NCBI GenBank assembly: GCA_031394045.1
Contig: JANMWN010000085.1
Coordinates: 1 to 57,006 of the forward strand
DNA length: 57,006 nt
From: JANYIP01 sp031394045
Lineage (GTDB): Bacteria > Actinomycetota > Actinomycetes > Prado026
Direction of reading: 5' to 3'
Shown here: piece by piece, positions 23,587 through 32,293 of the stretch
Position numbering within the stretch: position 1 is the first letter of the stretch
Layout: every line of letters begins with the position of its first letter
Made by a program: the position numbers and the translations under genes
Notes under the pieces: model-generated
Seen by the model: only the letters and a program-made list of their open reading frames with translations
Told to the model about the DNA's origin: nothing
The model's database searches: none

Positions 23587-25179
23587 CTACGAATCGAGCG
23601 GTGTGAGCGTGTCGAGCAGGCCGTTGTGCAGGGCGAAGAGGGTGGCGGTGGAGCGGGTGGATGCGCCCGTCTTGCCGTAGATCCGCTCGATGTGGGTTCC
23701 TGCGGTCCTCGGGCTGATGTCCAGCGAGCGGGCGACCTGGCGGGTAGAGGCGCCTCGGGCGATCATGATGAGCACCTCGACTTCACGGGGGGTGAGCCCG
23801 GCTGGTCCGCTGGGCCGCCGGGGCCGGGTCTCTCCGGCGGCGCTGAGGACGGCGTCGACTGCGAGCGGGGCCAGCCGTCCGGCGCGGACGTCGTCCAGGA
23901 TGGCTTGACTGGCCTGCTTGGCCGACATCGCGGGCCGGTAGGGGCGCGGTTCCCGCATGGCGCGGTAGGCGTCGGCGGCGGCGAGGATCCGCGCGGGCGC
24001 GGACAGAGCCGCTCCGGACAGGCCCCGGTGGTAGCCGGACCCGTCGAGTCGTTCGTGGGTGAGCGAGGCGATAGCACCGAGGCGGGCCAGAGCCGGTGGC
24101 CGTGCGAGTACTCGCTCGGTGTAGTAGGAGTGCATCCGCATCCGTTCGGACTCGGTCGCCGTCAGGGTGCCTGGCTTGTCGAGGATGGTTGCTGGCACCC
24201 CGTGGAGTCCGACGTCGTGCAGCAGGCCCGCGCGACGAACGGCGGTGACGTCGCCTGGAGGGAGCCCGGCGAGCTCGGCGGCATGGGCGGCCAGTTCGGA
24301 CACGCCGCGGCTGTGGCCGGCACGCCACGCGGAGCGTAGGTCGGTGAAGTCGGCTACGACCTCGAGTGCGTCGTCGAGCTCCTGGCCGGTCAGTCGGTGT
24401 TGCAGTGCTGGTTCGGCGGCGATCAAGGCATGCCAGTCGGGCTCTTCAGCGCCGTCTGCGAGGACGTCGCCGGCGGCCGCGCAGAACGCGTCCACGAGGT
24501 CGGGATCGAAGTGGCTGCCGCGTCGGGCACGGGCCACCTCGATCGCTGCGTCGACCCCACGGGTGCGGTGGTAGACCTCGACGATGTCGGAGAGGTGGAA
24601 TAGCCGCACGGTGGTCGCGATGTCGGCTCGCCCGATCCCGCGGGGCATGCCCTTGCCGTCCCAGCGGGTGAAGAACTGGTTCAGCGGGTCGCAGACCTGT
24701 GGGCCCATCCCGAGGAGGTCGGCCATCCGGGAGGTGGTCAGGCAGTGTGACAGCAGCCCGTTCTGGATGCCCTTGCCGCCGGTCGCGACCAGAGTCGCGG
24801 CGAGGCGCAACCGATGCAGCGCCTGGTCACCTGCGCCGGCGTGGCCGAGCATGAAGGTGAGTCCGGACAGGCCGGCCAGTTCGGTGTCGTAGCTGTCGGC
24901 CCGGAAGGCGATGTCGTCGCCGAACCACCGCGCCACCTCGGGGGTGTCGGCGACGCACCCGACCCAGGCGAGCACGGCGATGTAGTACAGCGACGCCTGC
25001 GCGCTCTCGTCGAGGCCCACTTCCTCGCCCAGGCGTGAGGCGATCCGCCAGGATCTGAGCACGTGTTCCATGGGTTGGCCGAGGCCGAGGTCGGTGGCGA
25101 GGGAGAAGGACGCGAGCAGCTCAGCGAGGGTCACACCTTCATCGGGCTCGCTTGCGTGCACGCCTTGAAGCGTAGCCAC
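23587..25179 (-). CDS. HD-GYP-like phosphohydrolase fused to LuxR-type DNA-binding domain
   Basis: About 530 residues. The N-terminal half is a degenerate HD domain (GCVADTPEVARWFGDDI). The middle is an HD-GYP-like domain with LLHDVGLHG and HERLDGSGYHRGL, where Tyr-Pro is replaced by Tyr-His. The last 65 residues are a LuxR helix-turn-helix (LTPREVEVLIMIARGASTRQ, ISPRTAGTHIERIYGKTG). It may hydrolyse or sense a cyclic nucleotide and act directly on DNA. GTG 25179 is favoured because the sequence upstream has random-looking Arg/Pro-rich composition; the exact start is uncertain. Confidence 0.7.
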   Translation of the reverse strand: MATLQGVHASEPDEGVTLAELLASFSLATDLGLGQPMEHVLRSWRIASRLGEEVGLDESAQASLYYIAVLAWVGCVADTPEVARWFGDDIAFRADSYDTELAGLSGLTFMLGHAGAGDQALHRLRLAATLVATGGKGIQNGLLSHCLTTSRMADLLGMGPQVCDPLNQFFTRWDGKGMPRGIGRADIATTVRLFHLSDIVEVYHRTRGVDAAIEVARARRGSHFDPDLVDAFCAAAGDVLADGAEEPDWHALIAAEPALQHRLTGQELDDALEVVADFTDLRSAWRAGHSRGVSELAAHAAELAGLPPGDVTAVRRAGLLHDVGLHGVPATILDKPGTLTATESERMRMHSYYTERVLARPPALARLGAIASLTHERLDGSGYHRGLSGAALSAPARILAAADAYRAMREPRPYRPAMSAKQASQAILDDVRAGRLAPLAVDAVLSAAGETRPRRPSGPAGLTPREVEVLIMIARGASTRQVARSLDISPRTAGTHIERIYGKTGASTRSTATLFALHNGLLDTLTPLDS

Positions 25180-25247
25180 AATGTGCGGGTGACCGGGTGG
25201 TCTCGCTGTTCCCGCCGCGGTGCCGTCTGTGCTGCGCGCGGGACCCC

Positions 25248-26045
25248 TCAGGGCGCGGAAGCGGTCGCCACGATCACGTCGCTGCTGTCCAGGAAGTTCT
25301 CGGCTGCCAAAGGTTCGAGGCGTTGGCGGACATCGTGCAGAAACTCTGACCGCAGCCGCTCGTCGAGGACGGCGAGCCGTCGGCCGGTGGCCCCCAGCGA
25401 AGCGTGCCGTTCGACGAACTCGGTCAGAGTCGGGTGATCGGACCACGCGACCACCTCCGACGTCACGGACTGGAACCCGGCCTCTTGGAGCAGCCCGGTC
25501 ACCTTGGCCGGGGAATCCATCAGTTCGTGCTGAGCTAACAACGGGTCCGCGGCCGTGGCCCCGTATCGGTCGAGCTCGTCGTTCCAGACGCGGAGCGCGG
25601 GTGCGGGTCGATCCTCGCCCCAGGTGGCGAGCCCGATTCGACCGCCCGGGCGCAGAGCCCGGCGGGCGGCTCGCAGGGCATCGACCGGGTCGGGCACATG
25701 GAAGAGCATGAAGGCGAGCACGACCACATCGAACGACGAAGCCGCGAAGGGCAGTTCGCCCGCGTCCGCCACGACCCGCTCCGCCGTGCGCGGCGCTCGA
25801 GACACCATGCCGCTTGCGCGGTCGGCCGCGACGACAACCGCCTTCGGTGCCTTCCGCAGGATTGACGGGACCAGGGTGCCGACTCCCGTCCCGAGGTCGA
25901 GCACCCGCGAGGCTGTGCTCAGCGGGAGCCGGGTGAGTAGTTGCTCACTGGCAGGCAGCAGCGCGGAGGCCCACCGGGTCTCGTAGCCCGCTGCATGTGT
26001 CGAGTAGTACGTGGCGAGCGCGGTCCTCCCGTCCGGCGCGCTCAT
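25248..26045 (-). CDS. SAM-dependent methyltransferase
   Basis: A 265-residue class I methyltransferase with motif I VLDLGTGVGTLVPSIL, VVAADRASGM and AFMLFHVPDP. It is UbiE/MenG-like in pattern but the substrate is unknown. The ATG overlaps the stop of the ArsR-rhodanese gene by ATGA, so both are made from one message and it is probably controlled by that regulator. Confidence 0.75.
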   Translation of the reverse strand: MSAPDGRTALATYYSTHAAGYETRWASALLPASEQLLTRLPLSTASRVLDLGTGVGTLVPSILRKAPKAVVVAADRASGMVSRAPRTAERVVADAGELPFAASSFDVVVLAFMLFHVPDPVDALRAARRALRPGGRIGLATWGEDRPAPALRVWNDELDRYGATAADPLLAQHELMDSPAKVTGLLQEAGFQSVTSEVVAWSDHPTLTEFVERHASLGATGRRLAVLDERLRSEFLHDVRQRLEPLAAENFLDSSDVIVATASAP

Positions 26046-26719
26046 GCGTCGACCTCCGCCCTGGCGCTGACGGGCCGCCCTGAGCGTGCCCATTCGGGGT
26101 AGCCGTCTTCGAGTCGGGCGGCTCGGTACCCGCGGCGTCGAAGGGTGCGCACCGCGTCGTCGGCGAAGACGCAGTACGGCCCGCGGCAGTAGGCGACGAT
26201 CGCGCGGTCCTTGGGCAGGTCCCGCAGCCGTCCGGTGAGGTCGGCGACGGGTACCGAGACGGCGCCGGCGATGTGACCGGCGAGGAACTCCGGTTCGGGG
26301 CGCACGTCGAGCACGACGACATCCCCCAGGCGCAGTCGCTCGGCGAGCTGGTCCTGGGTGACGCTGTCCAGCTGGGAGCGGTCGCCGAGGTAGGCCGCGG
26401 CGAGCTGGTCGAGCTCGGCGACGTGTTCGGCCGCGACGTCACGCACGGCCGCCCACAGCTCGGCCACCCGAGGGCTGGCCAGGGAGTACTGGATCCGGGT
26501 CCCGTCGCGGCGGGTGCGGACCAGCCCCGAGCGCAGCAGCTGCTGCAGATGCTGGGAGGTGTTCGCGACGCTCTGCCCGAGCTCGCCGGCGATCTGCTCG
26601 ACCGAGCGCTCGCCTTGGCTCAGCACGTCGACGATCTCGGCACGGCGGCCGTTGCCGAGGGCCTTCGCGACGCTGGCGAAGGCGTCGAACAGGGCGTTCT
26701 TGGCCTGCCGGTCACCCAT
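26042..26719 (-). CDS. ArsR-type regulator fused to rhodanese domain
   Basis: A 225-residue two-domain protein. Residues 1-95 form an ArsR winged helix (ALGNGRRAEIVDVLSQGERS, with the recognition helix in SVANTSQHLQQLLRSGLVR). Residues 120-215 form a rhodanese domain with catalytic Cys in YCRGPYCVFAD. Such fusions are thought to sense reactive sulfur species via the rhodanese Cys. It divides from the broken methyltransferase and MBL-rhodanese genes across a 95-bp gap with two palindromes. It is a plausible repressor of both directions. Confidence 0.85.
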   Translation of the reverse strand: MGDRQAKNALFDAFASVAKALGNGRRAEIVDVLSQGERSVEQIAGELGQSVANTSQHLQQLLRSGLVRTRRDGTRIQYSLASPRVAELWAAVRDVAAEHVAELDQLAAAYLGDRSQLDSVTQDQLAERLRLGDVVVLDVRPEPEFLAGHIAGAVSVPVADLTGRLRDLPKDRAIVAYCRGPYCVFADDAVRTLRRRGYRAARLEDGYPEWARSGRPVSARAEVDA

Positions 26720-26738
26720 GGATCCACCTCGAGACTAT

Positions 26739-26796
26739 TCAAGGATTCGCTTGACAAGCGTAGCGCGTGACCGGAACTATTCAAGCATTCTCTTGA
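26739..26796. promoter_or_regulatory. Tandem ArsR-rhodanese operators
   Basis: Two identical-architecture palindromes, TCAAG-GATTCG-CTTGA (26739-26754) and TCAAG-CATTCT-CTTGA (26781-26796), 42 bp (four turns) apart. One sits near each divergent promoter. Both are preceded by cta-t(t), so the repeated unit is ctattcaag-N6-cttga. Confidence 0.7.
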
Positions 26797-26814
26797 ACCC
26801 TAGGGAGGGTTGTC

Positions 26815-27261
26815 ATGGCAACGTTGACCGCCGACCAGGTCCGTGCGCTCGATCCGTACGCCTTCCTCGCCGTGCTCGGCAAGAGAGTCATTCACCCGGG
26901 CGGCCGCAGATCCACTGACCGGCTGCTGGAGTGGGCCGCCGTGCGACCCGGCGAACAGGTCGGGAACATCGGCTGCGGGGTCGCCACCACCGCACCACGT
27001 CTCACGAGGGAGACCGACGCTGACGCCGGCCTTGAGGGTGTGCGCACCGAGACCGGACCGTTCGACATGATGACCCCGCGAGGGTTCCTGGCCGATGAGG
27101 GTGCCCACTGCGTCGCGGTCATGGCCCGGGGCATGACGCGAACAGTGTACCTGCGCAAGATGATGTGGCTCATGCCCCGGATGGCGCGCGCCGTCCCCTA
27201 CCTCGGATACGTGTTGGTCATGGCCCACAGGCCCGCCGTCGACCGCAAGGACCCAGCGTGA
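26815..27261 (+). pseudogene. Internally deleted SAM methyltransferase
   Basis: Reads MATLTADQVRALDPYAFLAV and a nucleotide-binding loop GNIGCGVATTAP in which the usual Asp of motif I is replaced by Asn. It then passes directly to a C-terminal region (YLRKMMWLMPRMARAVPYLG) without the central substrate and SAM motifs. The 148 residues compare with about 260-280 for the intact family. The frame is open and coupled (stop overlaps the next GTG), so a protein may be made, but methyl transfer is unlikely. It may persist as the translational entry for the next gene. Confidence 0.6.
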
Positions 27262-28616
27262 ATCGTGTCGTGCCCGTCGTCGACGAGGGCCTGGGCAACT
27301 CCACCTACCTCGTCGACCTGGGCGACGGTCGGGCGCTGGCCGTCGACCCCAGCCGAGATCTCCGCAGCCTCCGCGAGGTCGCCGCCGCGCGAGGACTCCG
27401 GGTCGCATTCGCGGCCGAGACCCACCTGCACGCCGACTTCCTTTCCGGCAGCGTGCAGCTAGCCGCAGACGATGCCCAGGTGATCGCCTCGGCAGCCGGA
27501 GCCCGGGACTTCCCCCACCGAGGCCTCGGGGACGAAGACGAGGTCGATCTGGGCGGGCTCACCTTGCGGGCACTTGCCACCCCGGGTCACACCGCCGAGC
27601 ACCTGTCCTACCTGCTGCTGGACGGCCCCAATGCGCTCGGGGTATTCACCGGCGGCTGCCTGCTCGTGGGGGCTGCGGCGCGCACGGACCTCTCAGGGGC
27701 GGAGCACACCGCGGGCCTGGCGCGCGCGCAGTACCGCTCGCTCCAACGTCTGGCCCGCCTTCCCGACCCCACCACGGTCTATCCCACGCACGGAGCGGGA
27801 TCCTTCTGCTCCGCGCCCCCGGGCGCCGAACGCACCAGCAGCATCGGCGTCGAGCGCCTCACCAACCCCTACCTGTCCGCCCCGGACGAGGACTCCTTCG
27901 CGGCCGCGCTGCTTGCCAGCCTCGGCAGCTACCCGCCCTACTTCGACCGGCTCGGTGACATCAACCGCCTCGGTCCCCCGCTCCTCGGCACCGACACGCC
28001 GTTGATCGCGCTGTCCCCCGACGCCGTCGAGGTGCTGCGCGCCTCCTGTGCTGAGATCGTCGATGTCCGACCGTTCGAGGGCTATGCCCACGCCCACATC
28101 CCGGGGTCGCTGTCGATCCCGCTCCGCCCGGTGTTCGCCACCTGGCTCGGCTGGCTCGTCCCGTCCGCGGCCACGCCGCTGGTGATCGTCCGCGACCCCG
28201 ACCAGGACCCCGACGAGGTCGTCTGGCAAGCCGCCAAGATCGGGTACGACCACCTCGCCGGGGAGGTCGCTGACGGACTCCGAGCATGGACCGACGCCGG
28301 TTTCGACGTCTCGAGCAACCGGCTGTCGACACCCTTGTCGGCCGACCCGAGAACGGTCATCGACGTCCGGCAGGTCTTCGAGTTCGCCACCGGTCACCTG
28401 CCTGGGGCCGCCAACATCGAGCTCGGCAGCCTCGACGCCGCAGCCCCGGACCTGGCGGGCCGCGATGTAGTCGTCATGTGCGGGCACGGTGAACGGGCGG
28501 CGACCGCCGCCAGCGTCCTCGAACGCGCCGGGGTCACCAGCGTGGCCATCCAAGCCGGCGGGCCAGAGGACTGGGCTGCGGCGACCCCAGGGCGTGCCGT
28601 CCAGGTCGACACGTGA
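27258..28616 (+). CDS. Metallo-beta-lactamase fold protein with two rhodanese domains
   Basis: A 452-residue protein of the ETHE1/persulfide dioxygenase-like group. The MBL domain (residues 1-240) has metal ligands in ETHLHADFLSG, TPGHTAEHL and YPTHG. The first rhodanese domain (about 255-345) has no active Cys (LVIVRDPDQDP). The second (about 360-450) has VVMCGHGERAA with the catalytic Cys. It would oxidise or transfer persulfide sulfur in the cytosol. GTG 27258 overlaps the preceding stop. It is coupled to the MFS gene. Confidence 0.85.
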   Translation: MNRVVPVVDEGLGNSTYLVDLGDGRALAVDPSRDLRSLREVAAARGLRVAFAAETHLHADFLSGSVQLAADDAQVIASAAGARDFPHRGLGDEDEVDLGGLTLRALATPGHTAEHLSYLLLDGPNALGVFTGGCLLVGAAARTDLSGAEHTAGLARAQYRSLQRLARLPDPTTVYPTHGAGSFCSAPPGAERTSSIGVERLTNPYLSAPDEDSFAAALLASLGSYPPYFDRLGDINRLGPPLLGTDTPLIALSPDAVEVLRASCAEIVDVRPFEGYAHAHIPGSLSIPLRPVFATWLGWLVPSAATPLVIVRDPDQDPDEVVWQAAKIGYDHLAGEVADGLRAWTDAGFDVSSNRLSTPLSADPRTVIDVRQVFEFATGHLPGAANIELGSLDAAAPDLAGRDVVVMCGHGERAATAASVLERAGVTSVAIQAGGPEDWAAATPGRAVQVDT

Positions 28617-29899
28617 CCACGTCGGACCAACCGACCCAAGTGGGTATCCGTCTCGGCCTGCGAGCCAACCTCGCCCAGTTCATGCTCCTGGTCGCCGTCA
28701 ACGCAGTCGTCGGCGCCACCCTCGGCCAAGAACGCACCGTCGTCCCCCTGCTCGCCGACCAGGTCTTCGGACTCACCGCCTTCGTGAGCGGGCTGTCGTT
28801 CATCGCCGCCTTCGGCCTGGTCAAGGCCGTCACCAACTTCTTCGCCGGAACCCTGTCCGACCGCTACGGCCGCAAACCGGTCCTGGTGGTCGGGTGGCTC
28901 TTCGCCCTTCCCGTGCCGTTGCTGCTGATCTGGGCGCCCACCTGGGGCTGGGTGATCTTCGCCAACGTCCTGCTGGGCATCAACCAGGGCCTGACCTGGT
29001 CCACCACCGTCATCATGAAGATCGACCTCGTCGGCCCCGCACGGCGCGGGCTCGCCATGGGGTTCAACGAGGCAGCCGGCTACGGCGCGCTGGCACTCAC
29101 CGCGATGGCCACCGGATACCTCGCCCAGGAGTACGGGCTCCGTCCCACGCCGTTCTACCTCGGGATCGCCTTCGTGGGACTCGGCCTCGGCCTGTCGGTT
29201 CTCGCCGTCAAGGAGACTCGGGAGCATGCGAGGTTCGAGGCCGCGAGCCATGTCAGCCGCCACGAGCACCTGCATGCGGACCTCACGACCAAAGAGGTCT
29301 TCTGGCTGACCAGCGTCAAGGAACGCGCGCTGTCGTCCGCGAGCCAGGCCGGGCTGGTCAACAACCTCAACGATGGCCTGGCGTGGGGCCTGTTCCCGAT
29401 CCTGTTCGCCACCCGCGGGCTCTCGATCGCACAGATCGGCCTGCTCGCCGGCATCTACCCAGCCGTCTGGGGTGTCGGGCAGCTCGTCACCGGTGGGTTG
29501 TCCGACCGGATCGGGCGGAAGTGGCTGATCGCCGGAGGTATGTGGGTCCAGGCCGTGGGGATCGTCGTCGTTGCGGTCGGTGACAGCTTCGCCGTATGGG
29601 CGGTGGCCGCCGCGGTCATCGGGGCCGGTACAGCGATGGTGTACCCGACCCTGCTCGCTGCCGTCGGTGACGTCGCCCACCCGGCCTGGCGGGCCCGGTC
29701 TGTGGGTGTCTACCGACTGTGGCGGGACAGCGGCTTCGCCGTCGGAGCCCTTCTCGTCGGCCTGGTCGCCGATGCCACGAGCCTGGTCACCGCGATCTGG
29801 GTCGTGGCCGCGATCACCGCCGCGTCAGGGGTCGTCGTCGCGGTTCGGATGTACGAGACGTTGGGACACCACACATCAGCCCCGGTCTCGACGCCATGA
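28613..29899 (+). CDS. MFS transporter of the sulfur-stress operon
   Basis: A 428-residue, 12-helix major facilitator. The signature loop between helices 2 and 3 is GTLSDRYGRKPVLVV and the equivalent in the second half is GGLSDRIGRKWL, with a His-rich central loop (HVSRHEHLHADL). GTG 28613 overlaps the stop of the rhodanese gene. It possibly exports a sulfur compound or toxic oxyanion; the substrate is inference from context. Confidence 0.8.
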   Translation: MTTSDQPTQVGIRLGLRANLAQFMLLVAVNAVVGATLGQERTVVPLLADQVFGLTAFVSGLSFIAAFGLVKAVTNFFAGTLSDRYGRKPVLVVGWLFALPVPLLLIWAPTWGWVIFANVLLGINQGLTWSTTVIMKIDLVGPARRGLAMGFNEAAGYGALALTAMATGYLAQEYGLRPTPFYLGIAFVGLGLGLSVLAVKETREHARFEAASHVSRHEHLHADLTTKEVFWLTSVKERALSSASQAGLVNNLNDGLAWGLFPILFATRGLSIAQIGLLAGIYPAVWGVGQLVTGGLSDRIGRKWLIAGGMWVQAVGIVVVAVGDSFAVWAVAAAVIGAGTAMVYPTLLAAVGDVAHPAWRARSVGVYRLWRDSGFAVGALLVGLVADATSLVTAIWVVAAITAASGVVVAVRMYETLGHHTSAPVSTP

Positions 29900-30293
29900 T
29901 CAACCAGATCCCGCCGAGCAATAGGACTCCGTCCTGGTCCTCGTGATCGAGCAGGGCCCTACGAACGGCGCGACAGCCGCGCGACGCTCCGGTCCGTCCG
30001 CGATTGCGAGCAGCACCGCCCGCCCTAGCCAACTCCGAGGACGGAATCGACACGCTCACCACACCTACGACGCGGCCGGCCGAGAGCTGTCGGTGCACTC
30101 CCGACCGATCTCGGATAGCTCGAACCTGTCTCGCGCAACACGCGGAAACGGCGAAGCGGTCGACAAAATGGGTCGACAGATCGGTGGCCTACGTGGCTGC
30201 GCTGCCGCCGAAGGCACGCAAGCAGACATAGCCCGCGTCGTCGCGTTCGCGCGCTGGGCGCTGTTGACGGGTCCGCGCTTGCGCCGCTCCAGC
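29900..30293. other. Intergenic region between MFS gene and integrase
   Basis: About 390 bp without a supportable gene or clear hairpin. Open frames here are Arg/Ser-rich and lack start signals. It separates the convergent MFS and integrase genes. Confidence 0.5.
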
Positions 30294-31418
30294 TCAGTGG
30301 CTGTTGCGTTGTTCGGTTCGGGTGAGTGCTTGGAGTGCTTGGTCGTGGGTGTCGGGCAGGGTGTGGAGGTATTTCTGGGTGGTTTGGATCTGGGAGTGGC
30401 CGAGGCGTTCCATGACGGTTTTGAGGTCGGCTCCGCCTGCGAGGAGCCAGGAGGCGTGGGCGTGCCGGAGGTCGTGCATCCGCACGGGGAAGCCGAGGTC
30501 GGCGGCGTGCAGGGCGGGGAGCCAGTAGCGGGTGCGGAAGGTGTTGCGGCTGAGCGGGTTCCCGCCGGCGGTCTCGGTGGATGGGAACAGCAGGTCGTCG
30601 CGACCCAGACCGAGCCGGTCGATCTGCACGCTCAGAGTGTCGAGGAGTTGGGGTCGGACGCCGAGGACGCGCGGTTCGTCGTCTTTGGGGTAGGCCTTGG
30701 TGATGAACCGCTGCCCGGTGGGGGAGAGCTTGCGGGAGACCTCCACGATGGTCTCCTCGACGCTGATGGTGCGGCGCAGGAAGTCCACATGGCGGGGCCG
30801 TAGCGCGACGAGCTCGCCCCACCGCAGCCCGGTTTCGATCTCGGTGAGGACCAGCGCCAGGAACCGGTCCGGGACGTAGCCCAGGAGCCGCTGGAACTCT
30901 TCGGGGGTCAGGGTCCGGGTCTTGCGGGGGATCACCTTGGGGAGCTCGGTGTCGCTGGCGGGGTTGTAGCCGATGACCCGGTCGCGGACGGCTCGTTTGA
31001 AGATGGACTTGAGCATGGCGTGGTACTTGGCGATGCTCCGCGCGGACAGCCCGCCGTCTGCTGCCTGGGTGACCCAGGCCTGCACGGTCGAGGGGGAGAT
31101 GTCCGCGAGGGGCATGTCGCCGAAGTAGGGCAGGAAGTGCTTGTCCAGGTAGGACCGGTACCCGGCCCTCGTGGTGACCTCCAGGTGCCGACTTGGCCAC
31201 CACGAATCTTCGACGTAGGCGCGGAAGGTGACCCGGCCGGCCTGCCGGTCGTACCAGGAGCCATCCTCGACCTTGCCCTCGGCCCGCTGCCCAGCACGTA
31301 GCGCGGCGCGTTCGTTGGAGAAGGTCCCCGCGGAGCGAGTGGCGCCAGCGGGGTCGCGGTAGTAGCCGATGTGCCTGCGCTGCCCATCGGAGGTCACCCG
31401 GACCCTGGTCCACGCCAT
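30294..31418 (-). CDS. Tyrosine site-specific integrase (element B)
   Basis: A 374-residue integrase with the same domains and catalytic set as the copy at 9399 (Arg199, His316, Arg319, His341, Tyr350). Differences are scattered, for example residues 58, 66, 67, 72, 103, 154, 181, 219 and the last five residues. All lie outside the catalytic residues, so both enzymes should recognise the same att core. ATG 31418; upstream arm repeats and att are conserved. Confidence 0.92.
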   Translation of the reverse strand: MAWTRVRVTSDGQRRHIGYYRDPAGATRSAGTFSNERAALRAGQRAEGKVEDGSWYDRQAGRVTFRAYVEDSWWPSRHLEVTTRAGYRSYLDKHFLPYFGDMPLADISPSTVQAWVTQAADGGLSARSIAKYHAMLKSIFKRAVRDRVIGYNPASDTELPKVIPRKTRTLTPEEFQRLLGYVPDRFLALVLTEIETGLRWGELVALRPRHVDFLRRTISVEETIVEVSRKLSPTGQRFITKAYPKDDEPRVLGVRPQLLDTLSVQIDRLGLGRDDLLFPSTETAGGNPLSRNTFRTRYWLPALHAADLGFPVRMHDLRHAHASWLLAGGADLKTVMERLGHSQIQTTQKYLHTLPDTHDQALQALTRTEQRNSH

Positions 31419-31584
31419 CAGCCGCTCCCGAAGCCGTGACCGCAGTGTGACCGCAGTCCTTGCCACGCAGGGGTGGACGCCGGCGGACGCCAACGGAACG
31501 AGCGCTGAGCCTCTGACCTGCACATATGTCGAGTCTGCCACGGATCTGAGCGTGGGGCCAGGTCTCGGTCCTGAGAGGTGGACT

Positions 31585-31630
31585 CGGCTCATAACCCAGA
31601 GGTCGCAGGTTCAAATCCTGCCCCCGCTAC
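31585..31630 (+). repeat. att copy 2: tRNA-fMet 3' half
   Basis: Identical over 46 bp to the copy at 10690, here followed by CA so the tRNA 3' end CCA-like sequence is partly kept. The tRNA 5' half is absent. Confidence 0.85.
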
Positions 31631-31644
31631 CAACGTTTACGCAG

Positions 31645-31677
31645 GTCATGGCCATGATCATTGATCATGGCCATGAC
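31645..31677 (+). terminator. Hairpin after att copy 2
   Basis: Perfect 16-bp inverted repeat with a single-base centre (arms begin gtcatggccatgatca). No T-tract follows. It occupies the terminator position downstream of the tRNA 3' end; the stem sequence differs from the other three copies but pairing is preserved. Confidence 0.6.
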
Positions 31678-32293
31678 TTGTTGGCGGCAAAATGTCAACA
31701 GCTGCTAACTTCGTGCGCGGGTCAACTTGTGAGAACCGGTAGATGATGGACACCTTGGTTCCGGTTCCTGGCTGACGGGTTGCGGACGCGGTTCCGGTAG
31801 CTGGGCGACAGTGGTTCGGTAGGTGCCTGACACTCACGCTCACTTCCTGCTGGCGAGCTCCGCTTCCACGAACACGTGCGCTCCAGCCATCGCATCATCG
31901 GTCTAGCAGAGGACGCGGCTGGTCCGATCTGGTCGCGTCTTGTAGGGGGCTGCCACCTCGATCGCGACACCGGCACGCGGATTCGCAGGGTGTTTGGTTC
32001 GTCGGTGTTGCCTGGCGTGCGACAGATATCAGTGCCTGGCCGATCGCCACGGCAGCGAGGCGCTGATCAACGCAGACCGCCACATCAGCGGCCGGGACAC
32101 GATTGATGCAGGTCACGTCCATTGGGCGGTGGTGACGGACCGGCGACTACGGCGTTCTCCTCGACCCCTCGAGCCTGTGACGTGGGGCCGACGAGCGCGC
32201 AGTTGCCGCCGGCCAACCTCCGTCTCATTGGTGTGGACGGACTAGCCCGTTCGGTCGCTTGGGCTTTCTTGATCGTGTCCCGATGCCCCAGGT
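31678..32293. other. Left end of element C
   Basis: Holds the motif ggcaaaatgtcaacagc (31686-31702), shared with the left end of D at 48978. No gene is supportable in the following 590 bp; this is probably degraded sequence plus the promoter region of the exopolysaccharide locus. Confidence 0.5.

Larger units (their letters stand above)
10736..31630. mobile_element. Element B: integrative element with metal and sulfur stress cargo
   Basis: A 20.9-kb segment between att copies 1 and 2, with its integrase at the right end. The cargo is mostly metal, thiol and redox stress genes with several inactivated members. No conjugation, replication or phage structural genes are visible, so it is a simple genomic island mobilised by its integrase. 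Confidence 0.75.
30294..31630. repeat. Copy 2 of the int-att direct repeat
   Basis: Second copy of the 1.3-kb module found at 9399-10735, in the same orientation at an exact offset of 20,895 bp. Confidence 0.85.

Noticed and set aside
30025..31614. A 529-residue minus-strand frame over the integrase
   Set aside because: Arg/Pro/His-rich shadow of the integrase gene in another frame; no family features.
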